A stretch of 64,000 nt of DNA from Guyanagaster necrorhizus (lineage: Eukaryota > Basidiomycota > Agaricomycetes > Agaricales > Physalacriaceae). The DNA lies in assembly GCF_019112545.1 (NCBI RefSeq), contig NW_025064901.1:444164-508163 (forward strand), written 5' to 3'. The notes below the pieces were generated by a model. It was given only the letters and a program-made list of their open reading frames with translations. It was not told the DNA's origin and made no database searches. This document shows, one piece after another, positions 14,419 through 28,660 of the stretch. The translations under genes and the position numbers were made by a program. The stretch's first letter is position 1, and the number at the start of each line of letters is the position of its first letter.

Positions 14419-17400
14419 CTAGGAGAAAACATACAAGGCCTGCCCTTTGAGGATCGTCACTGGTAAAGAACCATCAAATACCCATATCGGCTTTCTCGTT
14501 GGCAAGGACATTTTGCGCTTGGCCATGCTCTCATTAACGTACGCTTCCCAGTCTCTTGCTGCAGAACGACTCTTGTCAATGATAATTACGCCTCGTTTAG
14601 CCCACGGTGAGAAGCGCTGTTCGCTATCTGCTTGCCATCCACATCCATCTAGCAAAGAGCTCAAGGCGTGGACACGGCAATGATATGGAACGAGCTTCTT
14701 CCACTGGGGTGCGAAAGGAAGACTGTCCGCACAAGAAGGATGCTTGACAAAGAAGATAAGGGACTCTTGCAAAAACTCAGCCTCGGAATCGCCTTCAAGT
14801 TGCAGCAAAGGTGATGGAGAGGCTTTTGTACGTTGCGATTCCAGTGATTGGGGAGTCGGTGGACCAACGATGGGAGATTCAAGATGAACGACGTTTGTTG
14901 TCATGCGCAAAGGGACCCGCGGTGAGGAGGCAGCAACGGTAGCGATTGTATCGGATTTTCTTGACCTTTTTGTCGGAAGTGAGTCGAACCCCGCGTTTCC
15001 CTTTCGTTTGCGATCTCGATCGAGGAGCTTCTTCTCATACATAGCAATCCTTGCCTCCCTTCTTTCGGAGCTTCTTGCGCTCGGAGATGTAGGCAAGTTC
15101 CAAATGGTCCTAGCTTCGTCCTCAATATCTTTGTATTTTGAGTCCCTACCGACAGCTTTCCTGGCGATCTCGCAAAGCTCTTTGCGATTGACCCCGTCTC
15201 TCCAAGATCGTTCGGCAGGCCGATAGACCTTCAAGATTCTAGGAAAACGCAACTCGTATTCCTACAGAGATGGGGTTAGAATACATATGGAGTATCCACA
15301 AGAAGATACAGACGTTGCAGCCCTCCGATTTCGTGAAATTGGCTCCCATGACTTCTACTAGCAAAGGGCACCGCAAAAGAAATGATGGTGGATGTAAACC
15401 TTGGTATAACTCAAACAAGTACGGCAATTGTTGTCCAGACTGCGTTACATAGACTTCATCTTAATGCACGATGACTGTGTAAGGACCCAACGTACTTTGT
15501 GTAATAACGAATACGAAACCGGTTCAGAACTTTTGATACAGAAATTGATGTGCTCTAGGGAGTCTCGGTCCAGACCATACTCGGCTATAAAGTGGACGAG
15601 AAAGGTTGGTTGGACATTAAGCTACTGATAACTTCAGAAATTCTGATCGAAGTATTTGGAGAGGTGCGTACGTTATGCTTTAGCTCTTCAGAATTTTTGA
15701 GAGTACCGATATAGAATGTTGTGAAGGTGTCCGTTGGCACTGTTGGAAAAGAGTTACAGAAAAGGTCCGGAAGCCAGGGATAGTGGATGGTACCATCGAG
15801 TTCTCGACTGCGATCTTTGGCCCATCCGGCACCAAGAAAAACCAAGTCGACTGTGTCTCCAAGGCCTGACAAAGTTGGGTAGATGGTATATATGCGGAAT
15901 GATGCGAATAACCTTGAATATAGTCTCGTTTCAGTTTGACCCAAGGGCATCCTGCTCTGTTATAACCACCATCATCCGCTTTTAGAACGACTCCTTCTTG
16001 ATAGTCAGCAATTGATTCTGCGTATATCTGGCGAAATCTAGCCTCGGCTTCTTCTGGGTTATGCATCAAAATCGGAATGCGGTCAGAAAGCATGGCATAG
16101 GCGGGTATGGGTTTGATGATCGATTCCAAAATCCTTCGCCGATCTCTATAAGACGAAGAAAGCAGGGACACTGAGTTGAGATAGAGTACGTCGAAAAAAA
16201 CAAGGGCAAGGTGTCGTTCTTCATTGCCAACATCAGATAAGAGTGAAGACTGACTTTCCCTGATGAGTGATGAGAAGAGTCAAACGGATACTGATGCGGA
16301 AAACTAACAAGATAACAGATGCCCTTCTTCTAGAACGAGGGCCGACAGCGGTATTTTCGATGAGCTTACGAATTCTCCAGAATTCTATGCAAAGAAGTCA
16401 GCATGGTCAGTTGTATTGCATTCAAATGAGTACCATCAATGCGCACTCCATTGTGTGCAACCATTTCCGCATCTAGTATGATATTCTTGATCTGAATATG
16501 GGGCTTGACGTCAGAGAGCCTAAGAGTGTCAAGGATTATGGAATGGATCGCGGCTCTGTCTTGAGTGGAATCGCGCCTGCTCTTGCTGAATATCGTGATA
16601 TTGGGGATACCGCTCGGCAATACCTCGACGTGTATCTGCGCGCGTTCGCCATCATACTTGGTTTCCACCCAGACCACTTTGGCTGATCGGAGAAGAGAGA
16701 GAGCGTGTGAGCATCCTTGACCTTTCCAAGACTTCGGGATCTATAAAGGAATGGAATTAGACATGGGAGAAGGAGCTCTTAGTCAGAAACGTGCCTCTAT
16801 CGGCGTACCCAATCTCGGTGCGGATATCGTTACTCCGTTCTCAAAAGCGGCAGCTGCGTCCTCCAGGGTTGCAGCATGACTGTAGGACTGTAGCATAGAC
16901 TTGGTTGGATCCCATATTTTCATGGCATCCTCCTTAGTAAGAGCTCGGATTGACGTTGAATTGTAATTCTTTAGGGCGTCGGCGTAGTGACGTGAATTGG
17001 AACTATACAATAACGGACGGAGATCTTTCAAGATGATCTGTGTAAGAAAAGAAGCATCAACGGCGGACAGCGTCGAGTATATTTCGCGAATTATATGGTT
17101 CCTCTTCCGCCGTATTGCAGACGGATACTTGGAGCGGACAGAATCATGAGAATAGACAGAAATCGCGGCTAGTTCATCGAGAAACATATCAGCTTCATCT
17201 ATTGTGAGACGACTAGGCTCTTCTGGGTCAATCTGTAAGGTCAGTGAGGATTTCCCTCTCTGTGGAAACGTTCATAGAGTCTCACTGTGGAAGTTTGATC
17301 CATGACCTGCCGCACTTCTGCCCCAAGACAGCCAGAAGCTCCGTCCTGGTCCCATTTGAGTAAACGGGGGTTAGAAGTGGCAAGGGCGTCGCGGAGGGCT

Positions 17401-17749
17401 TGAGCCAGCTGTTTCTCTTGCATGTCATACTTGCGACGGACATCTTCATCGGGGAACAGGAGTCGGAAAACAATTGCTGTGGTACCCTTGGCGGGATTGG
17501 GGTAGCGCTTGCGAAACGCGTTGACCCAAAGACGGAATTTATTCAAGGCTGGATGATCTGCTTTTGAACGGGATGCAATTGTGTTCTTGCTGTGTGAAAC
17601 TTGGGAGATGGCGGTGAGCAGCGATGTGAAACTGACATCGTCGGTATCAGCTGCCGCATCATGCCAAAGTTCACTCACAAGGAGAAATCAATTCTGTCAT
17701 GCTCATCGTCGACATCGTCCGTGTCTTCTTCCGAGTCGTAGGAATCCAT
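14419..17749 (-). CDS. ATP-dependent DNA ligase, ligase IV-like
   Basis: This is a spliced gene for an ATP-dependent DNA ligase, which seals nicks through a lysyl-AMP intermediate. Motif I is KYDGER near 16655 (Lys adenylated). Motif III is IILDAEMVAHN, motif IV EGVVLKADDGGY, and motif V WVKLKRDY. The OB-fold end is VEVMGANFTKSEG spliced to EYELRFPRILKVYR. The N-terminus MDSYDSEEDTDD... is acidic. A 47-nt intron after IDFS then gives IDFSFFTSLLTAISQ and later FRLLFPDEDVRRKYDMQEKQL, as in the DNA-binding domain of ligase IV, the end-joining ligase. The C-terminal exon (15252-14419) has a basic linker and a weak BRCT-like end (KPIWVFDGSL). I do not see the clear tandem BRCT repeats that bind XRCC4/Lif1 in canonical ligase IV, so it may be a divergent paralogue. 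Confidence 0.82.
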
Positions 17750-18173
17750 GACGGCGGTTGCTGTCAGAGCGTGGCCGGACCGAAGTAACGACATCGCGTT
17801 CAGTCTCGTGACACGAGTCTACTAAATCAGGGTATAAAATACTTTGTTCGATAATCTCCGAATCCACAACCGTACAGCGGTGCTAAAGCCGTATTACTAA
17901 GACCATAAAAATAACAGACAGGGACCCAAGCGTGAGCGACAGTTATAGACAGGTAATTGTAAGCAAGTCACTGACGTAACAAGCAGGAAAATGTCAACCC
18001 ACGACAAGACAAGAGAACGTGAATATGAGTGAGATGCGCAGAGATGATGAGGGCCCGATAGATGAAAATGATAGAAAATGCATGTACACGATGAAAAAAA
18101 GATGCATAATTGCTGTTGAAACGTTGTTGTGTGAGCCAAAGGGGACGAACGACAGGACAAAGTACGTACAGGG
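17750..18173. other. Intergenic, ligase promoter side
   Basis: This lies between the ligase start and the kinase stop on the same strand. It should contain the kinase 3' UTR and the ligase promoter. No gene is seen. Confidence 0.6.
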
Positions 18174-19968
<1,795 letters not shown>

Positions 19969-20307
19969 GATAGCTCGTCGCTACCGCGTTTCAAGATACA
20001 GCACCTGCTGATGAGACGTAAAGGTAGCAGAGGCAAGGATTTTGCGGAGGCCAGCCCTTAGTACCGGATAAAGACAGTTCCTCGACAAACGAAGGCGTGC
20101 CCCGGGGTGGCTCGAATACAGCGGGATGGAGAAAGGGTAAGAGGACGGTAGGGCGTTTTAGGCGGGGAAGGGAGGCGACAGGAGAGAAGAGAAAGCGTGA
20201 CACACATATGATCCACAAGTGTGACAGCAAAGGAAGGTAGCATGTGACATCTACATTCTATCTTTGATTGTAACTTACACTCCCTCCATCATCTAACCAG
20301 CACCTCG
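19969..20307. promoter_or_regulatory. Divergent promoter region, YANK kinase / guanylate kinase
   Basis: This is the 339-bp interval between two start codons pointing away from each other. It must contain both promoters and 5' UTRs. No strong shared motif was recognised and no coding block is seen. Confidence 0.5.
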
Positions 20308-21018
20308 ATGCTCCCGGATTTCCTCCGTCCTCTCATTCTCTCCGGCCCTTCTGGCGTCGGCAAAAGCACTCTTTTACAACGGCTGTTTGCAGAATATCCT
20401 GATAAATTCGGTTTCAGCGTTTCTCGTGGGTCCCTCCTATTGTCATAATTGTTGAAAAGAAGCCTTGAAAGGGCCCAGACACGACTCGCAACCCTCGACC
20501 AGGCGAGGTTGATGGAAAACAGTACCACTTTGTGACGGTGGACAAGTTCCAGGAGCTCATCAGACAAGGAGCCTTTATCGAACACGCGCAGTTCTCTGGA
20601 AACTTTTACGGAACGAGCTTTCAGACTGTCAGAGAGGTAGAGAAGGAAGGACGGCGGTGTATTCTTGACATCGAGGCCCAGGTATGTGCTGATTATGCTA
20701 GGATCATAGCGTTCTTCGAACCTCTGCTAGGGTGTACAACAAATCAAGGCGACATCACTCAATCCGGTGTACTGTTTCATCTCTCCCCCGACCATGGCAT
20801 CGCTGCGCGAGCGATTGAAAGGACGGGGTACAGAAACGGAAGCGTCGGTGGCGAAGCGGCTGGCGACGGCAGTGAGGGAGATTGAGTACGCCAAGGAACC
20901 AAATATGCACGACTATGTTATCGTGAACGACGATCTAGAGAGGGCATACATGCTCTTCAAGCAGTTGGCACTGGGAGAAAAGATTCTGACCGATACTCTG
21001 CCAAGATTAGATGACTAA
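20308..21018 (+). CDS. GUK1: Guanylate kinase
   Basis: This is a cytosolic enzyme phosphorylating GMP to GDP, needed for GTP and GDP-mannose supply. The protein starts [20 protein letters not shown], where GPSGVGKS is the P-loop. After the first intron (donor TCTC|GTGGGT) it reads [20 protein letters not shown], the GMP-binding block, then [15 protein letters not shown] and CILDIEAQ. A second intron follows, then [39 protein letters not shown] and [12 protein letters not shown]. The length (about 200 residues) fits the family. No organelle signal is seen. It is followed within 130 bp by the arginyl-tRNA synthetase gene on the same strand. Confidence 0.93.
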
Positions 21019-21146
21019 GAGTACCTAGTGGCTGTGCTAATCAATGACTCCTCCAATCGATATCATTTTTATTTTTTCTTGAATAACTACCAGTTGTGGC
21101 TCCTTTCAACACCATTCGACTGCGACGCCTTCGTCTCTTTTACAGG

Positions 21147-23122
21147 ATGGCTTCGTCTCTTCCCTCCCTTCTTGGCACCGATCCGTCTCGATGCGCCCTC
21201 GATACCTTCAGGATAGCAATTGCAAGGCGGGTGGCCGATGCTCTGCCCCCGTTGACCATAGAGCAGGCATACTCGGGCATTGACTACGGCAAAAAAGGTG
21301 TCGATTTCACCGTTGCTCTTCCTCGATTCCGTCTGCCAGGCAAGGTCGATGAGCTCGCTGCAAAAGTCATCGCGCAGGTGTGTGGTCGTTTTGTCTTTTC
21401 TATTCAAATCTGATCTTTTCCAGTTTCAACCAGATGAATACGTCGCCTCTGTTACACACGACAAAGCCTTTCTTCACTTCCAGCTGACCACCTCGACCGT
21501 TATCCGACAAGTCCTTACCCAAATCCATACCCTCACTCACAATACTCCCTCTGGAGAGCCCGAGTACGGCACAAATATCTCCGGCAAGGGAAAAACGCTG
21601 GTCATCGAATACTCCTCACCCAACATCGCAAAGTCCTTTCATGTCGGCCATCTGCGAAGTACAATCATTGGTGCATTTCTCGCCAACCTGTACAAAAGTT
21701 GTGGGTGGGACGTCGTTTCTATGAATTACCTCGGAGACTGGGGTACCCAAGTCAGTGCAAATCTTATTCCACGCCTCACATCATTTGATGGGACTCTCAG
21801 TTTGGTCTTATCGCCGTAGGGTTCGAGAAATATGGATCCCAGGAGGAACTCGAAAAGGACGCGATCAAGCACCTTTTCGACATATATGTCAAGATTAACG
21901 CGGATATAGAATCCAACCCAGAGGTCAAAACTGAGGCAGGTAAATGGTTCAAAAGGATGGAGGATGGCGACGAGACTGCGCTCACAAACTGGCGGGTTTG
22001 GCGAGAATTAAGCGTCAAAAAATATGCAGAGGAATATGAGCGATTGAATGTCAAGTTCGACGTATACACGGGCGAGAGTATGGTTGGAAGGGAATGGCAG
22101 GACAAGGCACAGGCTCGCCTTGAGGACATGGGCCTTATCACTGGTGTTGATGGTGCCAAACTCGTAGACTTGGAGAAGTGGAAGCTCGGAAAAGCTGTTC
22201 TCCGAAAATCAGGTACGTCGTGTCTCCACATTATTTGTCTGATGCTTACAATTCTTCGCAGATGGGACCTCGATATATCTCACTCGGGATATCGGAGGTG
22301 CCATTGAACGATATGAAAAGTACAAGTTCGACAAGATGATTTATGTCATATCATCACAGCAAGATCATCATGTTCAACAGTTTTTCAAGATTCTTCAGCT
22401 TCTAGAATTCCCCTGGGCCAAATCTCTTGAGCATGTCAATTACGGTCTTGTTGAAGGCATGAGTACACGAAAAGGGACTGTCGTATTCTTGGATCAAATT
22501 ATCAAGGAGGCTGCCCAAGTGATGCATGAGCAGATGCAAAAGAATGAAGACAAGTATTCCGCTATAGAGGACCCAGAAACGACGAGTCGAGAAGTTGGTA
22601 TCACCGGTGTGAAAATACAGGACATGGCTGCGAAACGGTGAGTCGATGGACCTTATTACATTCTGTGTGTCTTCTTATGGCATGTGCAGAATCAACAACT
22701 ACACATTCACGTGGGACCGAATGAAATCTTTCGAGGGTGATACGGGTCCTTACCTTCAATATGCGCATGTCCGGCTTGCATCTATTGGCCGGAAAAATCC
22801 ACATCTTCTTCCGCTTCCTCCCCCATCGCAGATCAACATTGAAACATTGACCCAATCTAAACACGCTCGTGACATTGCTTTACTCTTGGGATCGTATCCG
22901 GATGTAGTGAAAGTCGCGCTGAAAACACACGAGCCTAGTGGGGTGGTCACGTTTGCGTTCAGGCTCAGTCACGCCATCTCCAGTGCGTGGGAGACGGTGG
23001 TGGTCAAAGGAGAAGAGGATATAGAGAAAGCGAGGGCGAGGATGTGGCTGTACGATTCTGCACGAGATGTCCTGGCTACTGCGATGAGGCTATTGAGCAT
23101 TCGACCACTTGAGAGGATGTAA
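21147..23122 (+). CDS. RRS1: Arginyl-tRNA synthetase
   Basis: This is a class I aminoacyl-tRNA synthetase charging tRNA-Arg. The domain order is an N-terminal Add-1 type domain (from MASSLPSLLG), catalytic VIEYSSPNIAKSFHVGHLRS with the HIGH-type motif HVGH, NYLGDWGTQ, SDGTSIYLTRDIGGAIERYE, YVISSQQDHHVQQFFKIL, and the KMSK-equivalent EGMSTRKGTVV. Last is the DALR anticodon-binding domain (FEGDTGPYLQYAHVRL; LSIRPLERM at the end). Five short introns are evident. The first in-frame ATG is at 21147. The frame stays open upstream from a TAA at 21084 and encodes an Arg-rich stretch without acidic residues (TIRLRRLRLFYR). A GTG at 21096 with G at -3 and +4 could serve as a weak non-AUG start producing a mitochondrial form (inference). 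Confidence 0.92.
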
Positions 23123-23241
23123 CATAGAGTAATATAGATTATGTAAGTTGCATCCGCTGATAAGATAAGATCGACCGTTCCGTTCCGGACCAATCCAAAC
23201 TTCCCACAGTCCCTAATTCTTCCCTCTACTTTGACAAAAAA

Positions 23242-23781
23242 ATGCTACGGGCCCGTATCGTCCAGGCAGCTCGCCATGCTCGGAAGTATTCCACCAAGTC
23301 GACACAAGAAAAGGCGCAGGAGGCAGCTGGAAAGGCCATCGAGCAAGGAAAAGCTGGTGCTGAGAAGATCATCAAGGCCTTGGGCCCTTTGGGAGAAAGG
23401 GCTGGAAGCTTCTTGGGAGGTACGTCGCTGGTGGTCGTTCCCTGCGCCGTCGAGCTGAAGGTGTAATTAGCTTACCGCCAACCGATAGTGTACAACTTTG
23501 CGGTTGTACGGTCATTGGCCAAGCAAGTTTACGTTGCGGAGAGCCTGGCACCACCCAAGTCCATTGCGGAGGTCAAGGCTGCGTACAAGGAAATATGGGC
23601 GTCGGCCCTCAAGTGGCGGCAGCTGAAATTTGCCAAGGTCGGGGTGTATGCGTTAGAGGCATACGGTATCTTCAAAGTACGCAATTTTGAGCTATTCATC
23701 GTAAAAGAACTGAAATATATTGGACTTTAGATTGGGGAGATACTCGGAAGGAGAAGCTTGATAGGGTACAATGTTCAGTAG
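23242..23781 (+). CDS. ATP20: ATP synthase subunit g, mitochondrial
   Basis: This small Fo subunit is needed for ATP synthase dimers and cristae shape. It starts MLRARIVQAARHARKYSTKS, a basic amphipathic presequence. An Ala/Lys-rich helix follows (EKAQEAAGKAIEQGKAGAEK), then LGPLGERAGSFLG. After an intron (GAG|GTACGT...GATAG) come VYNFAVVRSLAKQVYVAESL, PPKSIAEVKAAYKEIW, and FAKVGVYALEAYGIFK with the family GxxxG-like membrane helix. A second intron ends at 23730, and IGEILGRRSLIGYNVQ closes at TAG 23779-23781. Length is about 130 residues, as expected. Confidence 0.9.
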
Positions 23782-23854
23782 AAGAGAAAATTGATATTCA
23801 TTCATTTTTATTTATTCGTGAGAAAGTACGTATACACTATACGCTACGACTACC

Positions 23855-24503
23855 ATGTCTACGGCATCCTGTAGCCCTCTGTACGTTTATTTTGGCGGCT
23901 ATCTCACGTATATTCATCGCAAATACTATTAGCTCTGTTGTTTTTCTGCTCCATATTGCAGTCGAGATTCCTCTTGCAATCCGGGGCATATGGTCGCCTG
24001 CCACGCTGCCTTTTCTGCAGCTCACGAACACCACCGTGGTCCTTCTCAAGGTGAGCATCCGTGGCCCATTGCTGTGTCCAGCCACGACCCATTGGCTTTC
24101 GACAGTTGTATGCGTCGTTGGCTCTGGCGTCGTGCGTAGTCGCGCTACTGTGTTTCCCGTTGCCAGGTATGTCCAACTCTTTCTCTCGAGCCCCGGTACC
24201 ATAGTTTCAAATCCGGCGTGTAGAATTTCTTCCAGGAAAACGAGCTCTGGCAATAGGTCTATGTGTATATCACTCTTCGGCTTCCACCGTCCTTTACTAC
24301 GCTCCTCGTTTCATTCCCTACTCGTTCGGACCTTTCTTCGAGCAGTGAGTTATTCAAGTCAGCCCTCTTTTTTTCTTATGTTTTTGCAGGTATCGCATCA
24401 CCCCAGAAACTGTGTGGGGAACAATCCATGGTCTGGTTGGTCTTGGAATGGTCGTGTGGTGGCAGTTGACCCTTCCCTACGTTCAAGTGGGCCAGAACCG
24501 CTA
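23855..24503 (+). CDS. Small multi-pass membrane protein, unknown function
   Basis: I cannot name this family. Splicing gives about 147 residues. Exon 1 (ATG at 23855, MSTASCSPL) ends at donor 23881. The 52-nt intron 23881-23932 rejoins in frame to SVVFLLHIAVEIPLAIRG. Further exons give LQLTNTTVVLLK-LYASLALASC, CFPLPEFLPGKRALAIGLCV, YYAPRFIPYSFGPFFEQ and TVWGTIHGLVGLGMVVWWQ, ending VQVGQNR. Four hydrophobic segments fit a compact integral membrane protein. GKRALAIGLCVYHS and APRFIPYSFGP look like conserved loops. It converges with the SWIRM/SANT gene, with 109 bp between the stop codons. Confidence 0.75.
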
Positions 24504-24612
24504 GACGCAGCTGTGCAACTGTCATTTTAACGAATGCATCTGTTCTAATGTAGAGTATAATGTACACGAAAGCACAATAGCAATATATAAAAAAGTCAGG
24601 ATATACACGGAA

Positions 24613-26641
24613 TTAGGTCAGCTGTAACATGCTACCATCCTCTACGGGCCCCATGCCACCTTCCATTGACGTCCCGGGTTGCACCTCATTGACAACAGTC
24701 CCTTGGCCGCTGTTTCCGAGCGATACACTGTTAAGACTATTGACTCCGTTCCCATTTTTTGCAATGAGAGACTTGACGTTGTCCACCATTTTTTTCAGTC
24801 CCAACCGTTCTTGCACAAGGGCCATTCTCGTACTCTCCAACCCCTTCCGCTCCTCTTCCAGAATGTCCTCCAACTCTTCAAACTGCGACATCTTCAACTC
24901 AAGCTTGGTGAGCGTCAGCTTGATCATCGAAGCAAGAGTCGACCGGATCTGTGCATCTTCGGCGTCAGCGAGAGATTGGGCGGCTTTGGCTGACGATTTG
25001 AGGGCCAAGTCAGCTGCCCGGGTAACTTTGGAATGAGGTAGTGTACGGGATGGCACCTTGCCTTCCTCCGCCATCTCCTCGTCAGTCCTCGACTGGTTAG
25101 CCTCGCCTTCTGGCTGGTCCTGACCCATCTTGCCATCCTCTTTCCCAGTTTCTGGTTTCGCGTCATCCGTCAACTCATGCAAGGCCGTTTTTGCTGCTTC
25201 TGCTGCCACCCCCGGTCCCACAACTCCAGCCAGGAAGGCAACAACGCTCATGACAGGGTTGTCAGCCTGCTCGAATGGCATTCTGCTAAACCTCAGAGGG
25301 CCCATAGAACCCTCGCTATTCAAGTACGGGTCCTCGATCGGCAGTTCCAAGAATTTGCGTATACACTGCTGGGCCGTCTTTGTCATGACATGCTCTTCAA
25401 TTTTGCTCCAGTCATCGTCATACATCTCTATCCCTTCGAGTAGCGAGAGAACTTCTTGATCTGACCAGCCATCGTTGCCCTCCGGAGTAGTGCTCGTCAG
25501 CTTGACGAAGTCCCCGCTGAACATGGTAGAAGGGAAGCGCCCATTGAGGTAGCACGGAGTGCAGAGCTGGAACTTCCTTTCTTTTAGAGAGTGGTAGCGG
25601 AGGGGAGTGCAATCAGTGCCGCAGGTATCACAAGTGTAGAGACCGCTGGCAGGTGTGCTTCCATTGGCCTCGTTTGCGAGGTCTTTGGCCTCTGAGGCAC
25701 TCACAGGCCGACTTGACTTGGATGAAGTTTGGTATATGGATGAACGAAGTTCGAGAGAAGCAGAATTTGCCGCAGTATTAGGTTTTTGAGTGTCATTGAC
25801 GGCAGCCGCACCTGGATTAGAAGGTTTTGAGCCGGGGTGAAGCGACTGAAGACCCCGTGGCGTGTCAAGTATAACACGAAAATGGCCTGTAAACGGAGGA
25901 ACAAGGGCGGCAGGACGAGCATCTGGATCAATCTGCGAAAAAAAGATTTAACGACATAGCTGGAAATTGAACTGTAGCACACACCTGGTAGTTAATCAGA
26001 CCCCATTGCTCGAGAAACGCGTGGACGCGCATGATGGCACAGACGTCGCCTGCAAGGTTTCTACGGCAGGAAGTGACGGTGAGATACTCTGTAGGCCGTA
26101 ACCTGTAGGTATTGACCATGAAGTCACGATAGTCCTTGTATATTGCGGGACTTTTGGACCGATTCCTGGAGTTGAAAAACTCAGGTAAGGCCCGGCGCTC
26201 GACAGGATGTATCTTGGCCATATCAAACCAGGCAGAATATGACGGAATGATGACCTCGTGAGTCTGGGAGGCCAAATATTTCCTTGCCTGCTCTTCGAGA
26301 CGAAGGCGCGTAGCTTCCAGTTGTGCCGGGTCTTCATCGTCGTTTTCGTCACCAGATTCGCCGTCATCCTCACCCATAGACACATCTCCACCATCCTCAT
26401 CATCTCCCAACACCTTCACGCGTGCATCGGGTCGAGAAGATGACTCTCCTGCAACGACACCCTCCTCGCTGGGGAGGTTCCCAATGTCACCGGACTGGAT
26501 GGGATCGAGCTCGCTACGTTTGCCGGGCGCAGAGTCGGGGTCGACAGCGGATACGCCCTGGTTGTGCTCCGTTACTGATAGTTTTGCACGTTTTGAATCA
26601 GAGCCTGGTGAAGGAGACCCCGGCCGCTTTGGCGAGCTCAT
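24613..26641 (-). CDS. SWI/SNF-RSC chromatin-remodelling subunit (SWIRM-SANT; Rsc8/Swi3/Ssr type)
   Basis: This is a scaffold subunit of SWI/SNF-class remodellers. The acidic Ser-rich N-terminus ([20 protein letters not shown]) has an Asp/Glu run. Next comes a SWIRM domain ([60 protein letters not shown]), then a ZZ-like zinc region ([12 protein letters not shown]...[12 protein letters not shown]). The SANT domain follows ([39 protein letters not shown]), then an Ala-rich region and a C-terminal coiled coil ([20 protein letters not shown]). The cysteines of the zinc region are intact. There is one clear intron between the SWIRM exon and the C-terminal exon. The start is the ATG at 26641. Confidence 0.9.
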
Positions 26642-26798
26642 CGTTGAATGTGACGAAGATGTGGTGGCTGTGCCCTCTCAACAACCTCGGGTTCCAACAG
26701 CAACAAACAAATGATAGGGGTTGAATTTTCGGGACGTACAAAATCTTATATACTACTAGAATTTAGTAAAAACAACAGGGTAGTGCGCAACGGATATG

Positions 26799-28517
<1,719 letters not shown>

Positions 28518-28660
28518 GGAGGACGTTCAGGACGACGAGCGCGGTGCTTTTTACTTTCCCACAGATACGTGACATAAGCCAACGAAGGTTTGGCACCAAC
28601 GCGTTACACCGCTACACTTCCACCTACCTTCCTTCTCTGTCGTCGTCGCTGCCGACCACA

